Below, one piece after another: positions 27,601 through 39,120 of a stretch of 64,000 nt of DNA. Origin of the DNA: Balanoglossus misakiensis (Eukaryota; Hemichordata); contig CM082589.2 in assembly GCA_040954595.2 (NCBI GenBank), forward strand, positions 2,294,001 to 2,358,000, given 5' to 3'. Under the pieces are notes generated by a model, which was not told where the DNA came from, searched no databases, and saw nothing but the letters and a program-made list of their open reading frames with translations. How positions within the stretch are numbered: position 1 is the stretch's first letter; every line of letters begins with the position of its first letter. A program made the position numbers and the translations under genes.

Positions 27601-29175
27601 TGTGTGGAGGCAGCTGTTCGTCTTTGTCCCCAGGAGCACTTTTATTCCTTTGATTACCTCTATATCGACTAGCCTTCTGGCTGCTTGGCACAGTTCACTT
27701 AGAAATTGTCACATTTTGTCGTCTGCGTAAAAATAAATACAGGGGAACGTCCAAAGCCTATCAAAATTCAACACACCGAGCAAGAAACCTTTAAGATGCA
27801 AGCTGTTGTTGTATCTCCCCAAACACATCGTCACGCAGAACTGTAACACTAATTTATTCCCAGAAGAATACCAGAGTCATGCTACCCGGCTACCAAATTT
27901 AAGGAAGGTCTACTCTGCTAAGCTACCTTACAAAATAAAATAGTGTATGAGACCACTTTTTGCTCTCTATTTATTGTATAGCCTATCCACCATAACTACG
28001 TTTCCAGAAAGCCATTTAAATCTAAATTATAATTTTTTTTCTGAACTTGTTCTGCGTCGATGTAAGTTCTCGTTTCGAAAGCCGGCCAGCGGGGATCCCT
28101 GTGCACGCGCCCACTATTCGTCTCCATTTTGGTTTGAAGGCAAATCAGAATTCAGAAAGTCGTCACCGCATAGGGCAGTTCTCGAGAGTCCCTCTGTTCT
28201 GAGCTACCCATGGGCTATGCCGAGATCGCTAGATTGTTTTCAACAGCAACCCTAAGATTAAACTTTAGACCCTCGAGGACCTAGGATGCCCCAAAACGCG
28301 TTGTAACGAGACCTGAGTTTGTCTTAATGGCGGTTGCATCGATCGGTTTTGAAAACAGAACTTTCGATTAAGAGTGACCGCGATAGCTTTGTTACACCAT
28401 CAACGCAAATTGGACGGTTTAGATGAGCTGAACACCTAAATTATAAATATCAAAAAGCAGTCTATCAGTCTTATCCACGCCTTAAATGTGCATATAGTCC
28501 AAATTCACGTCACATAAAGATTTAGACGATTTACTCTCGGTATCTGAGTTTATAAGCGCCATCAATTACGGATTTTACAGACTTGGCATTCTCTAATCGG
28601 GCTATTTTTCTAAGGTTATAAATAACTGACAATTACTTCATGTGGATAGGCCAAAAATGTTCCAGTTGAGGAATCACTCTGTGATAAGATCAACCATGGG
28701 GAATCCATATATATATAAAAAAAATACAAGATGGAAAGTACAATGTTATGTTATTAGAGAATTTAATAAAGGGACATGTATCTTGTGAGGTTCGCGACTA
28801 CGTACACAGAAATACGCCCTCTGTGGAGTATTTGCACGAATACGCTGTGGTTTGGCGTTTCATAATGTGATATAAACAGCAACTTTCTTTCATATCATGC
28901 TTCTTATAAAGACGTGAGAGGTCAGGGTTCAAAGGTTAGAGGAGAAGACGTGAGGTCGTGGGAAATTACACCGCATAAGTGCCAAAACATCACCACTAAA
29001 TATGTGTAATGTAATTATCGATTGTAATAGGCCGCCGAGACGCACGTAGTTTTCAGGTAAAATTGGTATTTTTGTCATAACTCCTCGGGCAGCGATTTAC
29101 ATGCTAAATTATATCTTTGAGGCATGACTTCGTGTATAAATTCAGCGCTTGACTTCTAGGCCCAAGCTACGTCAA

Positions 29176-29199
29176 TTAATTAATTATGGATATTTGCAT
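29176..29199. promoter_or_regulatory. Homeodomain/POU composite site
   Basis: A TTAATTAATTAAT-type repeat is followed within a few bases by ATTTGCAT (29192-29199), the reverse complement of the POU octamer. Confidence 0.3.
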
Positions 29200-31425
29200 A
29201 AGTACGTGCGTAATGCTACTTTGATATTCATAATGGGAAACTTCACATCTTTCGCTTTTCAGGCATGTAAAAAATTATACAATCATTAGCAAAAATAAAA
29301 TAAAATGTGTATAGTAAGCTTAAGTTCATTTCGATTTCTTAAAACCCTCACAAATCTACTAACACACCTGATGTAGCATTTTGCCATCCCCACTTTGTTT
29401 CTTTCCAATCCAGAAAAGTTAGTTCCACCGTTCTACCAGGGCCATCACCAAAGTTCCCGGATCACAGTTACCACTGAGTTACTACTTTGAGTCTTGAGAG
29501 AGCTGAGCCAGTTTTTTGGAGGCATGTTCTTGTAAATAGTCGAAATGGTCCTTAATGCGGTATGCCAATGAATAGAGCTTCCACTGTTCCTCCCCCCGTG
29601 CATACAAATTCAAAGTTTAAAGGGTGACGGAAATTTCTGTTTACACCAGGCGAAAATTGGATAAAAGTAACACCTTGATTACCTTAAATCCCTGGAGATT
29701 CCCCCAGACACGTTGTTCCCATGGAAACGCGGTTTTCAATTACACTCGCCCGGAGAGCATTACTTCCAAATAAACCGTCGACGATAGATAGGTAATGAAA
29801 GGGGCACTCCCTGTATGAGCAAACAAGTCCTGCTTTTGTCTTTAATTCAATTACATTAAAATTTATCGCGCAATTAATTTTGATAATACGCACTATTTTG
29901 ATTGTAAAATGTATTTTATTCTCCCTGGAATTTTCTTTAAAACCCGTTCGATTATCCTCATAAATTCGGTCAGCATGACATCGTCGTTCTACATCACTCA
30001 GCTATAAGTAAAATGGACTTTCGGGCGGCTGAGGAAAGAGTAAACAGCGCGAAATAAAAGAGCAAATCAAATCAACACTGTTCGTTACGTCCACACATTC
30101 CGGGGTTACAGAAATACAAAAAAAAAAGACTTACTCCAAAAAGTCGGTGAAATGAATTGAATATATCGGCGCAGGCCACATTTAATCTACCGTTGGATTA
30201 TTATTCAACGCTGTGGCTCACGAGAAAATGCGCTATATGCGGACTGTATAAAACTCCACGGAGCGAGACTACGGAAAAGCTTTTCGGTTACTAGCCAGCT
30301 GTCAATCTTTTGAGTTAGCCCTTGAATTTCGGCTAACACCAGGACTAGTCAATTGCATCTCTCGGTGTATAGCCACGATAAATGCTTCCAATTCCTCCCA
30401 CACGGGGATTTTTGCTTTCTCTAATAAGCCTCCATGCATGCTGCACGAGCTTTGCGGATTTAGAAAACATAATTTGATTTCCGCCTGGAAAAAAATTGAC
30501 AACTATTCCATTTAAATCGGACTGATCTGTGGCAAACGCTGTCAATCCGAATTACGAAAGGCGGGAGTCAAACGCAACGATTTGACTGGAAATGTGTATT
30601 TAAAAAATCATAATGCTTTGATGTTGAGACGTGTGCGTGGGTATACACTGCATAGCGTAAATATCCGAGTCTAGTCAAAAAGTTGCACTCAGCGTCTTGG
30701 AATGTCATTTTCAGAAAATATTAGTCATGTTTTGTTCTCTGCCTCAAGGCGTATTATTATACCACGAAGAATCATTGTCAGAAATATCAAGTACATTTTG
30801 CTATTTAAAAGGGCTGATTTTTTGACATCTGTTTGCTAGACACTCCCAAAACATGCAATCTATTCTCTCCGTTTACCGTCCTGGGTTGATTATATCCGCC
30901 ATGAATATTTCATTCCCACTATCCCTAAGTTGAACGACCCATTGGGTCTTTTCGATGCGGCACGCGACAAAACACCCGCATCAGTGTTTTCCCAAATAAG
31001 GATTTCCGAGAGAGAGAGAGAAGAAACTAATGACTTATCAGACGAATCTGGCATCGCCAATTTGAAACATGACAGTTTATTTCATATTCATTTGACCCGT
31101 TGACCTCTGTAATTATGGAACAGGCTTTGTGACTGCAAATATGTTGTTTTGTATGTACATAATATTTGAGTGTTCGCTCCAGGCGTAATTAGGTTTCCCG
31201 CAAAGAGTGTGAGCGTTGTGTCTGATGACCCAGCCTCGTCCGCGTCGCTTTTATTTCTACCTTTACGTTTCCGTTCGTTTAAAGATGCATTGTCATCACT
31301 TTCGTCCCATTTTCCTTGCCGAGGCAAATTTAACCTCCTTTGATATTATGAATCTTAATGGCAATGCATGGACATATGCTATCCGGAGCTGATTTCATAT
31401 TATATCTGTATCACAGACTGTACGT

Positions 31426-31475
31426 CGGTCTGTCTGTCTCAGAGTCTGTCTGTCTGTCTTTATCTGTCTCTCCCT
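31426..31475 (+). repeat. (TCTG)n microsatellite
   Basis: Interrupted TCTG/TCTC units. Confidence 0.85.
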
Positions 31476-31868
31476 CAGCATATTGATAACCACTCATGTT
31501 TAGCAAAGTCTCTAAAGTTAAGTTGGTTGAATTCAGGGATTTAGCTCAAACGCTGTACAAAATTCCAAACACGTATTTTGTGGTCACGGATTCAGATATT
31601 TTTCACCACCACAACGGGCCACATCACATTAGCCTTCATTCCATATTCATGAGCCACTAATGCAATGAGCGTTACATTAACAGGCTGAAAATGAAATATT
31701 TATAGGCCATTTGAATCGGAGATCGTGAAAACAGATAATTTGTAGAATTGCCGTATTTTTTGCAAGTAAAGGGGTAGGGAGGAGTCGGGCAGAGCGAACC
31801 CATCCGGCCATCATCAGCGAATACGGGATGCATTCTCCGACTGTCCGAACGTTTTCGGCAACTGACAC

Positions 31869-31883
31869 AGCGCCATCTTGTGG
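31869..31883 (-). promoter_or_regulatory. CTCF-like motif
   Basis: The minus strand reads CCACAAGATGGCGCT, matching 14 of 15 positions of the CTCF core consensus as I remember it (CCASYAGRKGGCRSY). It lies about 7 kb upstream of the homeobox start codon. Occupancy is inference. Confidence 0.35.
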
Positions 31884-34570
31884 CAACAGTCTATATTACC
31901 TTCCACGGGGAACAGGTTATAAATGATGCCTGACAGACACCATCAATCTTAACTCTAAACACAAAATTGTACATGTCTTGGGAAAGCCGCTCGACTATTA
32001 ATCATCTGCTCAAATAACGGTTTTCGGGAAAACCGCTACGCTTGTAGGGTTAAGAAAAAAACAGTGTTGTGTCAAGCTGAGATTTCGCGAACAAACAAAC
32101 AGCTCCCAGCTGCAGCATAAACAAATTTTCGACTGTAGATAATTTGCCATGCTTTCAACATTTAAATGAGGAATTTCACAAACACACTTGTTAGTATGCT
32201 AATTTCCATTTACACAAGAACAGTCGTTGCATATTTACATATTGTTTTCTAGCATTTCGTGCGCGGAGATACCCAAGAACAAAATAACGCCCTCAGTGCT
32301 TCTTTGGTACAAATGCAGTCCGAAATGCTGCGTAAGCATAGAAAATGCATGTTTACACGGTAGCTAAAATATCGAATGTCGCCCCCAGTCTCCTGTCGCA
32401 AAGATTCTTTCTCTCATTTCTGACGTCTGTTTCAATATTTTCATATTTTTTGTCGCATTTTTTTCTGGTTTCCTGACCAAAGCACCAACCAGTTTATTAA
32501 TTTGCACAAAATATTAAAACTGATATAAACAATTGCTATTGAACATTAACTGGTGTCATGAATGGGACCCTCTATTGGCCACAACACCTTTATGAAGTCA
32601 GAACAGCGCATGCCTCGAGGATATGCGATGCAATTGGTCGAGATATTCACCGTTCATTGGAGGATTTAATTAGCCTGATTATTTCACAAATTTTCCCACG
32701 TGTATGCATCAGTTGACTTATTTATAACCAATTTTACATACCGATTTTTTTTTCTTTCAAATCGTGTCGTCCGCGTCCACCGACTCAATGTGACATGATG
32801 GTCCCACGCTCAGAAATGACCTTCAGAATATTTGACACGCCTTAGGCTTGTAGGATCGGATGCTATGAAGACGGCGATCTCTTTGAGATTTTGATAAATC
32901 ACGATAATATTAGTAGTCGGTGATAATGGTGTAAATGGGATGAAACCAGTAATCGAGCATCGTATGGCTGTGACGTAACACGCATATGTCGGTCGCGGAG
33001 GCAAGCCTAGTCTGTGGTGCGTCCGAATCATTCAACATGGAAGTTTGTACTCGTCCCAGAACGAATAAAAACATCTCTATATTAGACACATTTATACTTG
33101 AAAGTCTGGAAAGTTGTATCTCCAAATCAAGCAGCGAGACAACAGTGCCAATCAGTGAGGATTCTCAAAACTAGAGACGGCAAAGATTCGCTAAATTGTG
33201 CAAAACACTCACATATCATTTGAAAGATAGTGCGAGTGGTCTTCATTATTATTCATGCGGCCCCCTGGACAATGATTTTTGTTTCGCCAAAGAGCTGTGA
33301 AAGTGTCAAAGACCCATCGCACTCAAGAACAATGCTTTGACAGGACAATGAACTGGACGGTACAAATATACATGTACATTAGACCGTTGGTGGCGAGCGT
33401 CTTTCGTAACGGCACACTGAAGTCGAGATGTTTGTTGGTTCACATTGCGTTGTGTATTAGCAGATTCAATTTCTCTCTAAACGCGTTTGTTGAGGCTAAT
33501 CTTATTTTTGACAAGCATTGAAGTTGAAACTCTCACGAACTCATTTGGTTCGAACTGTGGTCTACATTAGAGACATCTTCACGTAGAAAAGGAAGATAGC
33601 CAAGACGTCTCACTGGTTTGAAATTGATGCAGCCAGTTTCAGGCTCTGGTGACCTTCGACCATCGCTTTCATGATTACAAAAGGGGGCTAAAACCATAAC
33701 CAAGTATCACCAAGAGATCATGTTGTCTCAAACCCCTTTGTTGAATTAAATAACAGATTACACGACCCTTTCACACTGGACCCCCTTTCCCGGGGCTTTT
33801 GTGTATGGCCACTGGCGGCTGTAGCACCATTCGACGCGGCGCTCAACAATGTGATGGGTAGACTCATCAATTGTACGCTTTACAGCCACCCGACAATGCC
33901 ACTCACAGCATTTCTATGAAAACCCTAGCGGCCATGATCATTTCGTCCATTGAACAATTTTCCAATTCTCCGCAGAGCGCCTGGTACCCAGCCTTTAGTT
34001 TTTCCCCGCTAATTACCCGCCCTGGTTTTAATATATAAGAACACAACGTGACCTTGGCGCAAAACAAGACACGGCTGGCCGTTTTTTTGGCCAGTCGCTC
34101 ACTAAAGAAATTGCCCATCGCATCAACATAACATCTTTTGAATTTCCGCTCAGGGCAATTATCTTCAATTTAGAGACCTTCTGAACCGAGGGTCTAATAA
34201 GTGGTCAAGTACAGACTAAAGTAGATTATAATTTTCTGGATGCATGTGAAACAGGCGGCATCTTTTTCTCAACAAGGAATTAACCAAATTATGATTATTT
34301 CATAGCAGTCTCATCATACCGAAAGTCTACCAAGTACTAATTGGCCAATTAACGTTATGATTTTCGCAAAGGTCTGATGACGTTATAGACACTGATATCA
34401 TGGATGTGCTTTAAACATGGAAATTACCACTGTAACGCGCTCAAGCAATTTCTTTGTCATCATGAAAGCTCAAGAAATGGTGACAAATCACCAATTATCA
34501 AATCGTGATCGTACCAAGTTCAAAGTTGAACGATGGACAACCAAATAGGAGAACGTCTTTCTTTGCGATA

Positions 34571-34598
34571 TCGAGTATAAACTCGAGTATAAACTCGA
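34571..34598 (+). repeat. Two 12-bp TCGAGTATAAAC units
   Basis: Two exact copies followed by a partial third (TCGA). No gene is nearby. Confidence 0.85.
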
Positions 34599-35566
34599 CA
34601 TTAACCGTAACAAGAAAAGCCGAACGTTTGAAAAACAAAAGCAAATGTGTGATGTCACAGACGGTATCGTTATAATCGATTAATCAGCTACTCTGCGAGG
34701 GGGTTCCCCGCTATATCGTCACAGCTTTTGAAGCTGTCTTTAGTCTTTGTAATACTTGTACAGTGTTACATACTAGTATTTGCTGTTTACATTTCTAAAT
34801 GTACGTACCACAATTTGAGTAGTTAGTGTTTTTAATTAGGCACATTTGAAACTTCATCCGTTCTCATTGATTGAAATTCGTGGGGTGCACGCCGATGTTT
34901 TCCAACAAAAATCTTTTTTCTTCTTAATTGAACAGTATGATGCATCGATGCCACATTGCTATCATCAAATTCGCCCTTAGTGGTCGCGCATTTGCATTTA
35001 GCAGACCGGGTGATTTGTTAGTTTTCATTGTCTGTGATCAAAATCATAATTATTTCATTGGGTAGCAAGTTTATTTAACATACTTGTTTTGAATAATTTA
35101 AAACAGTGCGCCTCTTAACAGCACGCGATTTTTTAATTATTCGTACAATTAAAGCTCATTTATTTCTAGTATAACTTGAAGTTGTTTGTTTGGCTTTAAT
35201 TGTTGGAGTTGAAGCCAAATGAACTGATGATAAAAATATTTTTTGAAATTCACGTTAGAATTTTAAATTAATTACTAAGCATTACTCAGACGTCATCTTC
35301 AACATGAATGCGGCGGTGCACAATGATATCATTGCTTCACCCGTTCAAAACTGCATATTTTAAAAGATGTTTTTAAACTTAAAGGGTGTTTTGGATATTT
35401 TTTTCAACTTTTGGCATTCTGTGAGAACTCTTTTCTGCGGTTCAACGGGGCAACAAACGGACGCGTGCCCGGGGATACGTCGTCTGTAGCCGTGAACAAC
35501 AGGAACAGACAGGAAAAGAACATAAGCGACGGTGGCAAGCGCTTTGTACGCTACATGAACAGATCT

Positions 35567-35592
35567 CCCCCCCCCCCCTCTCTCTCTCTCTC
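35567..35592 (+). repeat. C12 run followed by (TC)n
   Basis: Twelve cytosines followed by seven TC units. Similar 11-C runs occur at 5294-5304 and 11453-11463. Confidence 0.9.
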
Positions 35593-36276
35593 AACACTAA
35601 CAACACGTAAACCTAGAACCGATGAGTATTGACGTGAAAAATGACGCACAATCTATCATCTACATGTATTTATTTTCAACAAGTTCTATAACGCAACCCT
35701 GCTGTAAACATGGCCATCACCGACTTGAAGTGACGTCAGTCCAAAATGGCCTCCGGAGCACCTGTAGGCAACCAGGTGACATATTCTCCTGATATACAAT
35801 ACCCGTATATCTCTTATTAAACATACGTTATTTACTCGGGGAATGGGCGTCAAATTATCACCATATATTTACAGAGTTCATACACGACAGTATGCTAGAA
35901 AACACGATTAGTTTAGATTTTCGCTGCCATATACATGTACGTGAATCTCGGGGCCTCAGCGATGTTTGGCGAGATTCTCGCAACATTGGCCACACAGAAG
36001 GCAATTTCTTTCAGATACACGATTATTGGGGAAAAGCTTCTGCCCCGAGCTATTGGATCATAGACAGATGGCGAAAGAAGATTTGGCCAACCGCACTAAC
36101 TCCTTTTATCTACTCAAAATGTTTCACAAATATCCATGTTTTGTTTGCGATGGTCTGTCTGTCTTGTTTTTGTCGCGTCTCTGTACAGTCACTGTGATGA
36201 GTCTGGTCTGGTAAACGTTTCCTTCAAACTTTTCACTTAACGTTTTTGCGTCTGCAATATTATAACACACGCACAT

Positions 36277-36319
36277 AGACAGACAGACAGACAGGCAGAC
36301 GGACAGGCAGACAGACGGA
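36277..36319 (+). repeat. (AGAC)n microsatellite
   Basis: AGAC units with AGGC and GGAC variants. It is the reverse-strand form of the TCTG repeats near 17.2 and 31.4 kb. Confidence 0.9.
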
Positions 36320-38072
36320 GGGTAGACCACTTGAAGAGATTTGTTTTGACGCACAAGGTAAAATGCTGGCCAACTAGTGAAAATACTGCAGGCGCATCGA
36401 CGACTGTGTTCCCATTACGCGACATGTTCTCTCGCGATGCACCCTATAGAAATAGCAACAATGTGAAAGTTAGCTTTGGCGACACGCGAACAGGATTAGA
36501 GCACGTTTATTTCACACCATCGCGGATCATGCGCCCTGAATCCCCATGTGATCTGCTCTTGCCAAATGGCAATTACAAAAGCGTTTTCCCCCGAAACAAT
36601 CCTTACACACCAGGGTACGTAATTTTGAGGCAAGAATCAACCTGGTCCCGACATAAACTTGACGCAATCGACTAAAACCGTCTAGGTAGAAATCATTTAC
36701 GTGGGACTTTTTTGCCCGTATTTCAGAAAGATTAGAGTGAACAAGAGGTTGTTAGGGTATTTAAATTCGCCTCCAATGTCAAAGACACAGACGTACAAAT
36801 AATTGACTATTAATAGTCTCGTACTCCTGGGCATTGATAATTTCTGGCTATTGCGACGCTCATGAATGCAAACGGTTCGCATCAATATTCACGAGCGCGA
36901 CATTGATATTTCAACTTGAACAATATACACTATTACATCTCCAACGTGCGCGAAAATAAGTTTGCAATAAAGGCACAAGCTCTTTTCACACGGGATGTTT
37001 TAATGGCATCTAACCATCGCGTACGGATCGCCGCTGAAAATCTCGCGTAAAGTAGTTTTCACGAAAAATACGCAACATATGCTAGATTATAAATCGGTGA
37101 CTGTGGGTCGACAGCCTTCTATTTACTCCATGAATAAAGTCAAGTTTAGTGCTAACAACGTTATAGGATGTTCACCCTAATTGGAATTGATGTTTAGGGT
37201 CGTGTGAAAATGATTTTTAAACAGATTTGTTTCGAGTGGCCATTGGCTAAATAAGTCTATTCTCGGCGTTCTGCCTTGCGAACAAAAAAGCGACCCGAAT
37301 CAAATATAAAAAATGTGTGCGAAAATCATCTTTTATCTTGTTAGCTGATCTGCGAACCCAGAATATTTCCTAATGGATTCGACTCAATTAAATGAGTCTC
37401 TGGTTTATGCAAGAACCCATCTCTTGCAGTTATATAACTTTGTAATTGAAACATAGTTATTAAAACGTGTTGCCGAAGTTGCACAAAATGCACCGATTTC
37501 AAATTTGGTGTAGATGTTTTCTCTCTGTGTACATTTTAAATATCAGCGTTAAGTAGGTCGCATCTTTTCACATGACTAGTCATTGGTCGCGAACGCTGTG
37601 TTTATTTCCGTTCCGTTCAGGAGCACAATCCACGGCGCAATACAGGTCGAAGTGTGGTGACATCATAGCGGCAACAGCAGAAAAGTAAAAAAGAGAATCG
37701 CGTTTTCTTTAATTTTAAAACTAATTGTGTCAGATTGTGATCAGATCGTTCCAATTTGCCTGTGATCTTTTTAATGTATTTGTTTTCTTCCATTGAATTT
37801 CGACACCTATTTTTGTCGGGGCCAGTTTATTTGCACAACCATAATAGCTACAAATCTGGGTATGACTGGCCTTATCAACGATTAACATCACTTAGACGCT
37901 GGGATCATCGCCACCCTCACACTTTGTGAGAGAGAAAAAACCGACAGAGCGCTGTAATAAGTTAAAAGCACGTCTTCTTTGATGAATTGGGGTAATTTTC
38001 CCATGAAATTACAACTTTCCTCCCAAATCCAACGCAGATTGACGAGGCTTCCGCGACTCTGGGTGGATTCGG

Positions 38073-38121
38073 TGCGCATGCGCGGCTAACACCTGTTAGC
38101 CCACAAAAGCGCGCGCTTTTG
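38073..38121. promoter_or_regulatory. Cluster of three palindromes, candidate promoter module of the homeobox gene
   Basis: Within 49 bp there are three palindromic sequences: TGCGCATGCGCG (38073-38084, an NRF1-type motif), GCTAACACCTGTTAGC (38085-38100, seven-base arms around CC, containing the E-box CACCTG) and CAAAAGCGCGCGCTTTTG (38104-38121, an 18-bp perfect palindrome). The stretch is GC-rich in AT-rich surroundings, about 1.0 kb before the start codon at 39121. Two CACGTG E-boxes follow near 38226 and 38249. That it acts as a promoter or proximal enhancer is inference; I see no TATA box with a convincing spacing. Confidence 0.45.
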
Positions 38122-39120
38122 AAACTGCGGAAAGTTTCGCGAGGTGCCCATTCGCTCAGCTAGTTCGTTCTCGCCAAATTTCCCCAACTTTTTCAACATA
38201 TGGTGTCCCACCACGCCTTTCGGGCACGTGGCCTTTAATGCATAGACACGTGGGGACAAAATTCAACTCTTAGCTGGCTTTTGAGTGAAAACAACTCCAT
38301 AGAACTCGCTCATAATAACCTAAGCAAGCAAAAATCGCCCGCTTTCTTGTTTGGTGCTTTTTTCCACCAATCAAGTAAACGAGGCTTCAATTAGGTTGGG
38401 CAACTATGTTAGACAAAGACCATTAGGCTAGTAACAGCACCAAAGACAATAAGGCACTCTCCTATTTGCAGCAAATACATAACCGTGAAAAAAAACGTAT
38501 AAGAACCATACAGGCGACTTCCCTTCCGCAATGCATGCTATTAAGATAGAGAGCTGCAAGGAATGAGGCTAGCTTGTGCATCGCATCTGTCGCTACAAGG
38601 TCTTTTTTCCCGCCACCTAGCCAAGGGATACAGGGGCAACACAAAGACAGGAAAACAGAGAACCCCCGCAATCCTTAGAAAAGAACATTTTTGAGAAAAG
38701 AAATCTGTCAGCTTCTTTTTTGGTTAAAGTTTCTCTCGGTGAGAGATCATTGACAGATTGAGATGTGTTGATGAAGCTCTCGTCTGGTTGTGTGCCTCAG
38801 ACAGAACACATTCTCTCCTTTCCTCTCGCGAAGGTAGTTACCTAGAGGTGACGAGACGTCTTGAGCGGTGATTGCATATTGTGATCGAAGAGTCTCCGGT
38901 TTTTCCTTCGAGCTAATCGCAGGAAGAGATCACTGTGACGATTGTTTGGTTTGTTGTGCACTGTCCGGAAAAGAAGGATTCCTCCAATCCGAGGCGACCA
39001 AGAACTACAAGCAGCACACTCTGGTCCGTGCGCCAGCGACAGGCAATCGCCATAAATCTCTCCCGCGTTTGACAGCCATCGCCGCCCAACTCTTTACCTG
39101 TGCCGGGGTCTTCAGAGCAA
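38122..39120 (+). other. Proximal upstream region and 5' leader of the homeobox gene
   Basis: There is no separate gene here. The region probably contains the transcription start and the 5' untranslated leader. Short upstream open frames exist; one frame starting near 38868 runs out of phase through the first coding exon to 39281. The frame of the true start codon is closed by a TGA at 39070-39072. The transcription start cannot be fixed from sequence alone. Confidence 0.4.

Larger units (their letters stand above)
13334..38072. other. Non-coding region, right part of the desert
   Basis: No supported gene. It holds several GC-richer islands without open exon structure (about 22550-22690, 24020-24150, 24700-24920, 25540-25760 and 28070-28240). 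It also holds CREs at 14003, 19611 and 35731, the octamers at 23388 and 34990, the palindromic E-box GAAACCACGTGGTTTC at 16570-16585, two hairpins and several simple repeats. It probably serves as distal regulatory DNA. Confidence 0.55.

Noticed and set aside
36331-36675. 114-codon plus-strand ORF
   Set aside because: It shows no domain and no exon partners, and it starts beside a microsatellite.
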